This document shows positions 11,681-25,200 of a stretch of 64,000 nucleotides of DNA, in pieces. The number at the start of each line of letters is the position of its first letter. The stretch's first letter is position 1. The DNA comes from Bombyx mori. Taxonomy: Eukaryota > Arthropoda > Insecta > Lepidoptera > Bombycidae. The notes under the pieces are model-generated. The model saw nothing but the letters and a program-made list of their open reading frames with translations. It searched no databases and was not told the origin of the DNA. The stretch covers positions 1,084,501 through 1,148,500 of the forward strand of contig NC_085125.1 in assembly GCF_030269925.1 (NCBI RefSeq), in the 5' to 3' direction. A program made the position numbers and the translations under genes.

Positions 11681-12141
11681 TAAAGCGCTGGGGACCCATC
11701 TAGCTGTGTACAAAACTCTCGGACCCGATGCGCTGAGCGCGCAATCAGACCTGCTTGTATTTTATTTATTTATTGTTAACATAGAAGTAGAAACACATTC
11801 ATAGTTTGCATCTGTGCTTGAACTAGGTGATAAAACCTGTATCTCAAGCAAAAGTGCTGTGTTCCTAGTACAAAGAATACAACAGCTTTACTTCAGATAC
11901 CTACACAAAAATAGAAAATTAATAGACAAAAATTTTACTGAAATTCATGGATTGCATAAAAGTGACAATATGTGAGCTTAAAATATTACAATTAGCAAAA
12001 AATATTGATATGAATGTACCCTCTGTGGCTAATGAGTCTGAGTATGAGTTAGTGCAAGAGGTTGTGTGTGGGTGTAGTCAAAAACATTAAAAGTTATTTA
12101 ATAAAATTTCAGTGCCTTATAGTTGAAACTAAGCAACCAAG
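11681..12141. other. Intergenic stretch
   Basis: No gene or repeat shared with the rest of the window was recognised. There is a short tttatttatttatt run near 11760. Confidence 0.4.
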
Positions 12142-12421
12142 CTATACTAATATTATAAAGCTGAAGAGTTTGTCTGTTTGAACGCGCTAATCTCAGGAAC
12201 TACTGTTCTGATTTGAAAAATTCTTTCACTGTTAGATAGCCCATTTATTGAGAGAGGCTATAAGCTATATAACATCACGCCAAGACTAATACAAACGGAG
12301 CACCAATAAACGTTTCAAATTCGGGTTTTTTTTTCTTTCTACGCAAATTTAGTCATAGGTAAAATTTAGTGTTATGCCAAAGTAATTATTCCACGCGGAC
12401 GAAGTCGCGGACAAAAGCTAG
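12142..12421 (+). mobile_element. Helitron-like element, family C
   Basis: From 'ctatactaatattataaagc' to 'gtcgcggacaaaagctag' followed by T. An inverse copy is at 10495-10807. Confidence 0.65.
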
Positions 12422-12486
12422 TTAAATATAGAAGTTTTGCATACTTTGTTGCTTAAGGCTTGCATGAAAGGTTACTATGAGGATAA

Positions 12487-12782
12487 TCTAACTATATATA
12501 TATAAAAATGAATTGCTGTTCGTTAATCTCGCTAAAACTCAAGAACAGCTGGACCGATTTAGCTAATATTGGTCTTGAATTATTTGTGGAAGTCCAGAGA
12601 AGGTTTAAAAGGTAGATAAATATGAAAATGCTCGGGATTAAATAAAAATAACAATTTTGTTTTCCCTTTGATGTGTCCCCCGTCGGACGGATTCCTTTTG
12701 TTTGTTTTAAGTTTATTTTATACAAAAGTTTAGGTCTTTTATTTATCGATTGAGGAATTACGAAGTCTGCCGGGTCAGCTAG
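12487..12782 (+). mobile_element. Helitron-like element, family B
   Basis: Begins TC after A, contains 'gaattgctgttcgttaatct' and ends 'ccgggtcagctag' before T. A minus copy is at 26549-26794 inside an odorant receptor intron. Confidence 0.65.
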
Positions 12783-13030
12783 TTATGATATAAAGGATAC
12801 GGAGAAGGTTAAATGGAGCGCGTAAACTTGCTCGATAATCGGAATGTTGTTGTTCTGAACTTGCGCATTTATTCACGATCTCTCGAAATTATTGCTAGTA
12901 GCATTCAGGTTTTAACCACATTTCTTTAATACGCCAAGAGATATAGTTACACAATTTTGGAAACTCAATCTTCGATGCTGTCTACGATATTGGAGTTTGG
13001 TCTGTTTGATCTAATAGTGATGATTAGCTT

Positions 13031-13287
13031 TTTTATTTTTTTATTGCTAGATGGGTGGACGAGCTCACAGCCCACCTGGTGTTAAGTGGTTACTGGAGCC
13101 CATTGACATCTACGACGTAAACGCGCCACCCACCTTAAGATATAAGTTCTAAGGTCTCAAGTATAGTTACAACGGCTGCCCCACCCTTCAAACCGAAACG
13201 CATTACTACTACATTACTTCACGGCAGAAATAAGCAGGGCGGTGGTACCTACCCGCGCGGAATCACAAGAGGTCCTACCACCAGTAA
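13031..13287 (-). repeat. Bm1 SINE, 5'-truncated
   Basis: Standard 3' body from the T-rich end to 'ctaccaccagtaa', with a small duplication 'attactactacattactt' inside. Confidence 0.9.
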
Positions 13288-13650
13288 AGAACAATATTAT
13301 AATAATAGCTTCATGGACTTTGCGACACTCTTGTGAATGGATGGTGGAGGAAGAAGACAATATTATTTTATTCAAAAGGTGTTCGGTCTATCTAATGCTA
13401 CCGGAAGGGTTACATATTAAGGTTATTACAAAGCTTATGTCGACCTAGAAACTGGCCAGTTTTGGCACTGTCTTTCTTGTAGATCGAATGATTCCGGTAG
13501 AGCTAACATCAGTAGCCACCTGTACTTACGGATCTTGGAAGTTCAGTCCCACTTCGGGCTGTGACGTAATTTACATTGATCATCGAAAACAAACAAGCTA
13601 AAGTCAAAGAACGCAAAATTGTTAAAATTTCTTAAAGGTATTATTATTTA

Positions 13651-13902
13651 CTAGCTGTACCCGTCCGCTTCGCTGGGCATTTAAAATTGACATTGTTATT
13701 TCTCACCCCCACAAAGATTCTCATCATTATCGCCCCCGCAACTGGTATAGGAAGTCCAACACTCATATAAATATTAGCCTATCCATTAAGTACATGTATT
13801 TTCTACATGGATACCAAGTTTCAAGTCAATCAGATGCATGTTTCAGTAGTTATAACGGAACATCCGTAAAACCACTGTAGATTTTATATATAATAGTATA
13901 GA
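13651..13902 (-). mobile_element. Helitron-like element, family A, intact ends
   Basis: Read on the minus strand it starts TCTATAC after A and ends ACAGCTAG before T, 252 bp. It is one of four copies in the window. Confidence 0.72.
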
Positions 13903-14454
13903 GATATACATAGTCTTTTGTTTGTCAATGGATTTTTTTGTTTATTTTAGTGGTTATTGATGACTTTTGTGACGAAATTAAAACATATTTTACAATAGTT
14001 TTCTAAACGATTATAAATGTCAAAGCAAAAGAGGAAATGAAATTAACGCATTAGATGAATTTTAATTTTGAGATATCAGTGTATATAGTCGAATTTCAAA
14101 CGGAAGACGAACGCGAGTTGAGTTAAAACGATGAGAAGGATAATCGGGTGCATTAATGCTAATCAAACTACCCAATACATTACGCCAAGAGTGCCACGCA
14201 TTGAACGGTTTCCATTTTAATCAAGGTAAATTATTAATTAAGCGACCATGAACCGGCCATCAGAATGTTACGAAAATATATAATGCAACAGTAAAAAAAT
14301 TGAGATTAATTAAAAGTAAATATGTCTTGTAAGCTGACGGATAACGGTTTACTTAACTAGCTGTCCACAGTTTTGATGAAGCAGTGACCGCACATTTTCT
14401 AGTTGAGTTCAATAGTCCGTTGCTACGAGGCTTTCCCGATTTGTCAGAAATCGA
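13903..14454. other. Intergenic stretch
   Basis: No open frame or family resemblance recognised. Confidence 0.4.
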
Positions 14455-14880
14455 GCTTTTTTATGATTGAAGGATTACTGGTGGTGGTCCGCAGGCCTTT
14501 ACAGTTTCATCAGGACAAGTGGCGAGCAAAGGCTCAGCCAGGAGTGGTGGAATTTGGTAAATAGCTGCCCGAGCACCTCCAAAGGAGACATAACAACTCA
14601 AGAATAGCTCCTTCGCGAATGAATATATTACCGGATCGGAATCGCGATTCACTGAGGAGATCCAGCGAGAAACTCAGCGGGCTGATAAATCGGTCAGGCT
14701 GCACGTTGAACTCTTTGCCGAGTTAGGTACGGTTACCGGGGTCCCTAAGCCTGCTCTTAGTGTTAGACCTGAAGGCGTCTAATACAAGAGTTATTGGATC
14801 TAATGGATTCGTAAGGTCGTAAGAAATCGACCGTGGGCTGCGGCAATTACTTGACAGGATAGAGGTTCATCGCCTCTGTC
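14455..14880 (-). mobile_element. Jockey-type element 3' end (minus)
   Basis: Reverse complement of the 3' region at 56525-56862. It runs from the tail complement (ttttttatgattgaa) through the cgagcacctccaaaggagac block and the 'gagaaactcagcgggctg' block to 'gaccgtgggctgcggc'. No intact coding sequence. Confidence 0.72.
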
Positions 14881-14934
14881 TATCCATTTATAGAAAAAAA
14901 AAGAAATTGCTCGTAAAGATCAGGCAGACATATC

Positions 14935-15001
14935 GTCGTAATGCAGTAATGGGGAGGGGGTACCTACCCGTGCGATCTCACAAGATGTCCTATCACCAGT
15001 A
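14935..15001 (-). repeat. Bm1 SINE scrap
   Basis: About 65 bp: 'gtaatgcagtaat' then 'ggtacctacccgtgcg' and 'tcctatcaccagta', diverged from the consensus. Confidence 0.55.
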
Positions 15002-15216
15002 TAATATATCTAATACTTTCTTACTCTGTGGCGGTTGGCTGGTAACGGGCGTAAGATTGTAACATAATCGTGACTTTATTGTCGGGTAAGGTTGTATAAG
15101 TCACAGAGCGTCGATTGTTTACACATATGTGTGCATTTTAGTGATTTAATCGACATGCAAAATAGTGTGGATCTGTGGTTAGATCTAATTTACGATCGCA
15201 TGGCCCGTTACCGAAG

Positions 15217-15463
15217 TTTTTTATTTATTGCTTAGATGCGTGGACGAGCTCACAGCCCACCTGGTCTTAAGTGGTTACTGGAGCCCACAGACATCTACAA
15301 CGTAAATGCCGCTACCCACCTTGAGATATGGGTTGTAAGGTCTCAGTATAGTTACGACGGCTGCCCCACCCTTCAAATCGAAACTCATTACTGCTTCACG
15401 GCAGAATTAGGCAGGGTGGTGGTACCTACCCGTACGGACTCACAAGAGGTCCCATCACCAGTA
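15217..15463 (-). repeat. Bm1 SINE, 5'-truncated
   Basis: Standard body with 'gctacccaccttgagatatg'. It ends at 'catcaccagtag'. Confidence 0.88.
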
Positions 15464-15808
15464 GAGTTAAAACTTACTAACTGAAAAAATACGCTCATCT
15501 ATGCGCTCTGCGGGATGCTTCTTCAAACGAGGCTTAGGTAATGTCCTTTTCGGGAAGGAACATGAAAAGTTGATCTATAAGGCTTCCATAAAACTGGTCT
15601 TATTGTACTTGTAATGTGACATATAGCCGTTTTGCTTGGTTATCGCCTATGTTATAAGCTTTTATTCCATGAGCAGATGAAGCAGCTCAGAGACCACTTA
15701 ATGTTAAGTTGTGACCGGATTCTATATAGAGATACCAAGATGTGAAGGTCGCCAGCTTTCTTGAAACTAGAAGTACACATCTCAATAAAGTTTACGAAAA
15801 TAATTTTT

Positions 15809-15992
15809 TTGTGGGTAGGATTTTTATTACACGATTTTACTCATTCATCGTGAAAGTCATCAGTGAATATGTTGCAATACGTATTTTATTGAAAAAAATG
15901 GTGTTAGCCTGCGGGATTTGAACACCATCTCAGCCGCATCGCTCGATATGAGTACACCGGATGTCTTATCCTTCAGGCCACGGTGACTGCAT
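15809..15992 (-). repeat. Bm1 SINE, tRNA-like head only
   Basis: The minus strand gives the head (ccgtggcctgaaggataaga, B-box-like TTCAAATCCCGCAGG) and 'ttacacgat' central part, without the 3' body. It is the counterpart of the more common headless copies. Confidence 0.7.
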
Positions 15993-18900
15993 AAGACCAA
16001 AATGAGAATTTTCGACCAAACTGACTGTAGTGGCCTGCCCTTTAATCTATTAAGCACGCTTTTGACCTACGACCTCAAGCTGAAACGTTTTGAATACTGC
16101 ACGCTTTTCATTCATACCGAAATTAACCCCTATGGCCTTGAATTAAGATCGAATCGTAAATGTCTGTAGAACAATACATCCACTTCGTCCAATTTAAGTC
16201 ATTATTTAAATTCACAATTATTACCGGTGACAGCCCATGAATCGGCTGTCAAAATATGAATTCACATTATATATATTATTTAGATCCCTGCCTTAATGAA
16301 TCGAAATTTGAAATTAGGGGTCAATGTAAAATGAATATCGGTACACTAAAATATTATTGAAAGACCACTTTATGATGATCCGCAAATAAAATGTTTAAGT
16401 TACAAAGTACGGCTCAATGTACAGTGGAATTGTTGGATCCAATTTATAAAGGCCTATCATTCTATGAGTGATGATCGAGATAATGTCTATTGATAACTTG
16501 GTGTTTATTTGAAATGTAGTAGGACAAGTTAGAAGATACTTTTTTTAAATGCGTGGGCGCTATAATATTTCATGATAATAAATTAAATACACAGCATTGG
16601 TTTTTGTCGTTCATTAGAATTTTTTTCTTATAGACCGAGATTAATTTTGGATAAATCAAATAATTAATTTGTTATCATAGACATGTCAATTGTAAAACTA
16701 TCAGTTCAAATGTCAAAGGTTGACAACCTGATTTTTTGACACCATCCAAATTTATCATCTTAAATACCAAAGCCATTGTTTTCTTGGTGTTTCAACCGCA
16801 GCAGTGAGCACCGCGACAAATAATCAGCATAGTTATATTTTTATTATTTAAAATAGAGAAGTCTTCTGACTATCCACTTGATGTTAAGCTAAGTGGATAA
16901 TCAGATATCGGAATCCATGACAACTCTGAATGGCGCTGCCAGCTTCGCATCGTAACCAAGACATAAATTAAAAATTTAATATTGATTCATGAAAGAATTA
17001 ACCAAAACATGAATGATAAGCAGTACTTAGCTTAGATCAAACTCCACATTTAATGAGAATTTTACGTTAATTTAATATAACACCAGATGGATTTGGTATA
17101 TTATAATAATATAGATTTAACAATACAATAAAAACAATAATTGATAGTATGATATATTAGTAATATCATATTGGTGCTTAATAAAGCTTGTTTTAAATAT
17201 TAATAATACACTTTATTCATAGCCGCCACTAAATTATAACATCCAGTTATTTTATAATGTAATTGATTTCGAAGTTCCAACGTAGCATCACATTAAAATA
17301 ATTCAAAAAATATGATTAATGTTTTGTTAATAATTTCAACGTATGCATTCACGTATCATCGTGTGTGCTATAATAATGATATATTATTCATTTATTTACA
17401 GTAAATATTAGTTTCGTTTCTCTTTAACTATTTATCTCATAAAATGGTTTTTAATCATAATTTAGAGCTGGAGATATTAATGGTGACTCATGAGCATGTC
17501 AATAGGCTTTTGGTTCGATTCAATTACTGTCTTCTGTTGGGATATTGTTATATTTAAAACCTATGACTGCTTTGTCCCTAGCGGCAAACGTCCCTCGCTG
17601 TTCCAACTCCATACAAAGTTAACTTTTACACGATCGTGAAGTTAAAAAACTCGCATTTAGCACACAGAGCGCCAGACAACTTTCGAGATCCAGTGAGATT
17701 TCAAGTATTTTTGATTCTGTAGTTTAAGCAATTACGGACCATTATTACTCTATATGAAATAGTTGAGTCGATTTTACAATCCTATTGTTTTTCATCTGAA
17801 AGGTCCATACAATAAGATGTAAGGCGGAAATCAAAAGAGGTAAGAGAGACCCTCATTTAGAACGAGCACACCTACCCTTAATCAAATCAAATCAAAAAAA
17901 TTAGAATTAGAATTTCAGAATTAATACTCTAAGGATTCCCTGATTTGCAAAAAGCCATTTGGCAATTTAAAATCCAGTTTGTTGTTGAAACCGTTCACCA
18001 ATTAAGGTAATTATGTGAATCCGTGACGCGATTTCGGTCTAAAGCAACGTCTGTTTGATGCTCCCGATAAATCGCTAACGAAGTTAAAATCTGATCGTGA
18101 CAGAAAGAAGATGTCGTTTGGGATTGTGCCCCATGCGGTCAAGGATTGGAGACGGATTGGATCGGTTTGGATCGATCGGATTGCTTGTTGTCATATGGTG
18201 TTTTTCCCGTTTGGGGTGTTGGGATGGCAGTTACGAGTCAAGTCATACTAAGTTTCTTTCACTTTTAACCCAAGCGTGTGTCCAATTGATTGAATCATGA
18301 CGTGGTTGGGTTGTTGAGGTTTCCACAATCTGTATCACATGAAGGAGGATTCGGCAATCGTTACCGGGTTGCCTGTAGTCTGTGCAGACGGTTTTCTATT
18401 TATTCGTAATAGTTCACTAGATGAGAACCAGCGGTTTTTTTTATGTGAACCAGTTCACGACCCAACTGATGCTAAGGGGTTGCGCATAGGTACTGCTAAG
18501 GCTATATATGTACATAAAAGAGACGAAATGTCTACGACTTAAGGTTTAGTCTTATTCGAGTCCAAAAACTGTATTAGAAGAACATTTAAATTGAGGCTGA
18601 AAACGTTTAGCTAGCGCCATGACCCACTGACAAAGCTTAAAGTCAACATCTCCTTACTACGCGTAGTTTACACGTCCGATTCAGATCCATCATAGTGTGG
18701 TAATCTTGAATTGTGGCGTTAAACGTCGATGATTTGATTAATTACGTGGCTCCTGCGGTCCGTAGGCAATGAAACAAAAAAGAAAAATTTATTCAACGGA
18801 CTAGCTATCCCATTCTTTGAAACGTTATTGCCAGCAGTTAGCGATTTGTCCCGCCAATTATCTATTTCTTTATTATTTAAATACGCTCTTTGAAGTTTTG

Positions 18901-20301
18901 CGACTTTTTTATGTATATCGTTTTCGTTATTTCGGTAATACCATTTCCCATGGCCCAAAGGTACCACTAGGTACTACCACAAAACACTTATTTTAAATGG
19001 TGTGATAGCATATTCACGATACCATTAGGTTACCACTCCATGTTCCACTAATACAGAAAAAATTTGATGAAGCAAAAAAATGTTACCTGCCCCAAGATCA
19101 ATATGTTAATACGCCTGAACTATATCGTCTCCAATCACAAAGCCTTCAAATATTTGGACTAAATTATTACTACACCAGACACAGCATACTTATATAACAT
19201 CAGCAGTCATCTTTTGTTTTGAGTAATTAACAAATTGTTCATGAACTTTAGCGGGTCGTAATTATAAATGTCTATGAGTATTTCCAATTAGACGTGCTAA
19301 AATAAAAATAATGGAGGTATACCAGTTGTTACAACGTGGATGATGCACGCTTTTTATGGCACTGGTTTTTGAGCAACCTCAAGCTGTCATTCAGTTTCAG
19401 GCATGAGGTTGAAATCTCAATCGTAATGCACAACGGCTATCTTATCCTTCAATTTGGACTCATGAGTGTTTCGCCACAAACCCAGGTAACATGGTTGTTC
19501 CTAATTGTGGGATTCTAACAAAATGCCTGGCCCACAGTAGAACTAGGCATCCATAAGGTCATTGGAATATCGCATAACAATCATCCCCTGAACAGCTCAT
19601 AGATATCACGAGATACCAAACATGTGAGAGAAACTTCATTTGCATCAAACGTGTCATAAAGGTCACTATTCAAGGTCTCTTCCAATCCGTAATGTTTACA
19701 CTAATTACAATAAACAAAATCATTAATCACAGTTAAATTTACATCACAGAATGATGATAGATGATAATATAAACGGTAATTATTCATAATCAGATCCTCC
19801 CACTGTCCGGAACCAATCAAAATGAGGGATTACTGTTCAGAATTTCTGATCTGACCTTCGATTGACTGAGCGGTTTTGATTTGGTTTTGCTCAATTAGTT
19901 CTTTGTGATCGCAAGATGCAATCACTCTAAAGATGCTTTTAGTCTGTTTTTAGAGCCTTCGATGAACTGTCCCGATGGTGTTCAGAGAAATACCTATCGA
20001 TCTCATTTTTCTAGCAGGAAAACATTACTGCTTTGCAACAACAGTAGGCAGATTTTGGCTAGATTTTCACATGAATTTGCAATCTGGTGTGAAGTGCTTA
20101 CTGAAGTTCATAGAATTGGCTTGAGCTCTTTAATGACCCCCCTCATTTCGTTTTTACCATCGCACTGGTATCAGACCAGTTTGCTTAGTGCGAGTTTTTT
20201 TAATTTTTAGCTTCCCTAAGTTTGCCGCTAGGGGCGCTGTTCCAACTCCATACAAATTTGAGTTAACTTTTACATGATCGAGAAGATAAAAAACTATTAA
20301 T
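15993..20301. other. Longest repeat-poor intergenic block
   Basis: Short open frames at 18097, 18339, 18719(-), 19336 and 19905 resemble nothing I know and do not form a splice-consistent series. A segment 'gttccaactccatacaaa' plus 'gttaacttttacacgatcg' occurs twice in direct orientation (17597 and 20241), pointing to copies of one repeat. (tcaaa)n sits near 17880. Confidence 0.45.
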
Positions 20302-20537
20302 AGTTAATTGCTAGATGGATGGACGAGCTCACAGCCCACCTGGCGTTAAGTGGCTGGAGCCCATAGACATCTACAACGTAAATACACCACCCACCTTGAG
20401 ATATAAGTTCTAAGGTCTCAAGTATAGTTACAAGAGCTGCCCCACCCTTTAAACCGAAACGCATTACTGCTTCACGGCAGAAATAGGCAGGGTGGTGGTA
20501 CCTACCCGCGCGGACTCACAAGTGGTCCTACCACCAT
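20302..20537 (-). repeat. Bm1 SINE, 5'-truncated
   Basis: Body from 'attgctagatggatggac' to 'ggtcctaccacc'. Confidence 0.88.
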
Positions 20538-20677
20538 ATAAATATATATCTACTATAATACAATTCTATACCACCACGAAACGAACGCGAAAGTTGTAAA
20601 TAATTTTAATTATTTGTAAGTAAAAATAGTTTTATTTTCCAACTTTTAAGTCTACTTCTGTGTCGCGAAAACCGAAG

Positions 20678-20790
20678 AAAATACAATTCAAATTCAAATT
20701 CAAAATAATTTACTTCAACTTAGATGTCAGCATAACACACTTGTTGAATGTCAAAATATAAATAACAATGTTAACTCTACCACCGGTTCC
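20678..20790 (-). repeat. (aattc)n-linked repeat scrap
   Basis: A caaattcaaattcaaattc run followed by 'acacacttgttgaatgtcaa' resembles 58192-58275 (tcaaatcaaatc... acttgttgaacgtcaaaa). Probably the microsatellite-tailed 3' end of a retroposon family. Confidence 0.45.
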
Positions 20791-21609
20791 AAAAAAAATA
20801 TTTCAAGTACCTTCGAATTATTTATGGAATTGGAAATCAGTATGGAAAAATGAAATTATCTGCAACGCAGTGGATCAGGGCTGCTATGCACATAATAATT
20901 AAAGTTTTCCACTCACGTAAACAGTAATTGTACTTCGCACTTTTAATGGCCGCATCGCTTAGTACTGTGTGATTAAAAATAAAAGTTTTAATTCGTGACA
21001 GTTATAATGTTATTAACAAAGTGCTTGCTGAATTTCAACTAGTTTTACAATGCAATTAAATTTAAAGGGCGTTTAAGAATATTTGTTAATTTGTAGGTTG
21101 CGTGTCAAAAAAATACTATTTAATAATAAAAATCTCGAAAAATAAGTAAACTTAAATGTGTTGGGCTGTGAGATCACACATCAAAGGAACGATGATAAAG
21201 TGAAAGCAGTAAGTTCTTTAATTATAAGAATATAATATTATAATGAAATTTAATTAACGTAACTAAACTTAACTTTAGTTGAATTCCGATTATTACTATT
21301 TTTTTTTTTTTTTTAATTTCACAGATGTGTGGACGATTTTTTGTTAATTTATTTAATACGTGCACATTAAGAACTATACTAAAATTGATTAGATATCTAA
21401 CTTTAAGTACATTTACAAAGAAGTCTTTTATATCACGTAGCCACGTAGATAAAGACATTTTCAAGGATAATTTATCCTGATACTCAAAGAACAGGAGTTA
21501 AGTTCATGAAGCTTCTTCGGCAGTCTGAACCCCTCTACAAATTTGATTTTGGTACATTATGTAACGGAAATAAAGGCAATGTTCAAAGTGGTGTTGCTTC
21601 TTGGTGGTA

Positions 21610-21772
21610 TACGCCCATAGACACAACCCATTGAATTACTCGCCGGATCTTCTCAGTAGGTCGCGATTCCGATCCGGTGATGGATTCAGGGAAGCAATGT
21701 TTTACTAGGGCTGAGCTCATCTACCGATCCGCGTGTAGTTGAAAAAGCTCCTTAGGAATAGGTAGGAAAAAA
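21610..21772 (+). mobile_element. Jockey-type element 3' UTR, diverged copy
   Basis: Contains 'cgccggatcttctcagt', 'gattccgatccggtgatgg' and ends 'ataggtaggaaaaaag'. It is older than the other copies. Confidence 0.62.
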
Positions 21773-22098
21773 GTGGTGGTATTCGGTTGATAACTCATGT
21801 ATTATATTACATAGTAAAAATATGCAGCATAAGTAGACGTTCAAAAATATGTTAGTGAAACAAGACCTTTAGAAATGACACTACTATTTATATTGCAGCA
21901 ACAGAAAAATAAATGTTTCATTCAATATTGTTGATGCGAAATGAACATTAACGAATGACTTCCTTTATCCTAGCTCTTGCTTAGTTTCACAGTTCTGTAT
22001 TCGAGTCCTGATTCATTGATGTTTTTGCTTGTGCAGTAAAATATTCTGCTTTAAATCTAACAGGATCGAATATCGGTCCTTTTGAAGGTTTTACAACA

Positions 22099-22246
22099 AT
22101 GAGAACCAACGCTAAAAGTTTCCTCTTCGTACCGTCAAAAGTCCTGACATTATGCGGGGTCTGGCCAGTTGAAAAAACCTCGATCTTCAGCTTAATTTAT
22201 AGATCGATAATGTTATCATCTCAATTTTGTTTCCTCGTGTTCAATG
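22099..22246 (+). CDS. Odorant receptor exon 1 (residues 1-49)
   Basis: This exon encodes the cytoplasmic N-terminus and most of helix 1. It ends in phase 1 at aat g|GTGAGT. The split glycine codon is completed by the first two bases of exon 2, which is why this short exon can be assigned. The frame is open upstream to 22012 and a possible acceptor (AACAG) lies near 22063, so an additional 5' exon cannot be excluded. Confidence 0.82.
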
Positions 22247-25200
22247 GTGAGTTGGGAATTTAATTAAAACAACATTAGTTGACAGTCTGCCACAGAACCT
22301 TGCGTTCATAATTATGGGTGACAAGGAGAATCTGCAATTTTTTTTTATTGCTTTGATGGGTGAACTAGCTCACAGCCCACCTGGTGTTAATTGTTTATTG
22401 GAACCCATAGATATCTACGCAAATTATAATTTTGCGGGTTTGATTTTTATTACACGATGTTATTCCTTCACCGTGGAAATCAATCGTGAACATTTGCCAA
22501 GTACGAATTTCATTAGAAAAATTGATACTTTCCAGCGGGATTCGAACACCGGTGCATAGCTAGATACGGATGCACCGGACGCCTTATCCTTTAGGCCACG
22601 ACGACTTGGCCTTGCTATCAGTTGTCTCAGTAATAGGTCGCCAGTATCCAAATTACTAAAGTCCTTTGTGGTACCAACATAACACACTATAATAATTATG
22701 CAGTTTCGTAAACACATACCCAAATTAAGACCGATTTGTCAAGATGTATCTGTTCAATAAAAATTAAAATCTTTTAAAATGTACAATAGTCTTCTTGTCT
22801 TTTCCATTATAGGTTTTCCTTACTAAGATTAGATGCACTTATTTCCAGGCATCTACATCGGTTTAATGTGGGGGGATCTGAAAGCGGTATCCGACGCTCT
22901 GTACATGTTCTTCACCCAAACAACGTGCTGCAGTAAAGCAATTGGTTTCTACTTTAACTTCATGAAGATAAAACGAATCGTCGCTTCCATGGACGACGTA
23001 CTATTCACGGCCATGTCCATCGAAGATCAAGCGTAGGTTTTTAATTAGTTTCATGTATGAAAATTTACCAAAACAGTTGTAATTCTTAACGAAATTCGCT
23101 TTGGCGTTGCCGGCTGCTAAGAGAATCAAGAATTTTTTGTAATCGTAATGATTATTGATCATTTAATGGTGGTAGGACCTCTTGTGAGCCCGCACGGGTA
23201 GGTACCACCACCTTGCCTATTTCTGCCGTAAAGCAGTAATGCGTTTCGGTTTGAAGGGCAGGGGCAGCCGTTGTAACTATACTGAGACCTTAGAACTTAT
23301 TATAATATATCTCAAGTTGGGTGGCGCATTTACGTTATAGATGTCTATGGGCTCCAGTAACCACTTAAAACCGTCTGGGCTGTGAACTCGCCCACCCTTC
23401 AAAGCAATAAAAAAATTAAAAATAAAATTGGATTTATTTTGCAATCGTATCGTATTTGCTTCCCACTCAATTCTACCACTGTAACTATTGTATAAGCAAG
23501 AGCTATAGCACCCAAAAAACTAAAATACTTTGAAACATGAATTTAGTTTACCCGAGGGAATGCTGAGGTTAATATCAATAGCTTGGGAGCTTTTTTTTTT
23601 CATTGACAACTCTTCACTTTGATTTGAACCAAACCCTCCACTTATTATTTCTAATCAATCAACTCAAGGCTTCCCATAAGGAACGGGTTAGATGGACAAG
23701 TGAGACACTGTAATAAAAACCACCACCAAAATAAAATTAGGAATTCGGACAAGAAAAATAGTTTTGTAATCTTTTCAGCACCATCTTTAGCCACTCGAGG
23801 ACAGTAAATAAGCTATATAAAGGTGTATTGGGTTTCACGGGCTTTACTCTTGTGCAGTGGACAGTGTTATCGCTGATCGGTAGTGGAAGAACGCTACCCT
23901 TCAATGAAATGTGGTAAGGCCATGGAATATATGAGGGGTAGATGAGTTCACAGTCAATCTGGTGGTATGGCGTTATCGGAACCCTTCGCGTAGTAATTAC
24001 CATAATTCTCCTCGAGATACTAGGTCGAAGCCTCAATGTTATTGAATAGCATCTGTCGGAATAGGCATGGAGGCGGTATCAACCCGTGCGGGCTCGCTCG
24101 GAAAACCTTTCTCGGAAAACGACAACTGATTGCAGATTTGACTTTTTGACCACGACATAACTAAATAAATATGCTCCAAAAATGTAGTTTTGCTAATATA
24201 TTTATTTTTAAGTGTATCGTAGAAAGAATATTTCGGCTTGGTGCCGTTGAATTTACAATTTTTTATTAAATTCAAAACTAAATTGTTTTCCCAACACATT
24301 AGATTAACTATACATATTAAAATACCGGTTTCAGAGATGCTCTATTTACGTTCCGTATGTATAACCTTTCAAAGCCAGTATGTTTCATCATAAGCCACTT
24401 GGAGCAAATGTACTTTCCGGCTTGATTAAAAGTTACAAAAAGCCACAAATACCAGTGCCCCGTTCATTGTTGCTGTAAAAACAAAGTGATTTCACTTGAA
24501 TGTCTTTGCACTTTACATAATTTTCGTTAATGGGATTGTTTCCATCATTAAGCCATCCATCCGGTCTGTATATTGATTTTACTATAGATATCTGCAGTGA
24601 TATGAATCTTTACAATATGTTATGTCGAATGCTGAGAGGCACTTTTGTATGTGCCCTTGATATTTGACATCTTGGGACATCTTCTATACTGAGAAATAGT
24701 GGGAGTATGATCTATTTCATCCTACACATTACTGTCAATGTCATTCTGCAATTTAGCTTGATGTTTTCAAATTATCATCATTCTTTTATACTATGGCATT
24801 TAGATTCGAATCACTAAATATAAAAATTAATCTTGCGAAGTCAAACTCTAGAGAGTATCTGGATTACTCAAAATAATCGCCAGTGATACATTTAACTTAA
24901 GAGGCACTGAAATAAAGTTTCTTTTAGGCCTAATTAACCGTATTATGTACAGACTGAAAGCACTAAAATTAAAAACTAGTAGCAATCATATTACTATACT
25001 AGGAACTATTCCATTTTTCCTACCAGGGTACCGACTGATATAAGCAAATCCCCAAACTATGAGATAACTTTTGTCGTTGAACTCTGGATGATGGTCATAT
25101 CAGCCGCTTTATTCATGTCTGTAGACACAATAACGGTGGCTACGATGATGTTCTCTTGTGCTCAACTCGACATTATTATGAAAAAAACACAGCAGGTAAG

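Noticed and set aside
23737..24036. Minus-strand open frame of 99 residues
   Set aside because: It is the antisense of odorant receptor exon 3, which is fixed by splice phase and homology.
24339..24430. Alternative odorant receptor exon after 'ggtttcag' (about 30 open codons)
   Set aside because: It does not match the helix 3 region and has no usable donor; 23779-23913 fits in phase and in family sequence.
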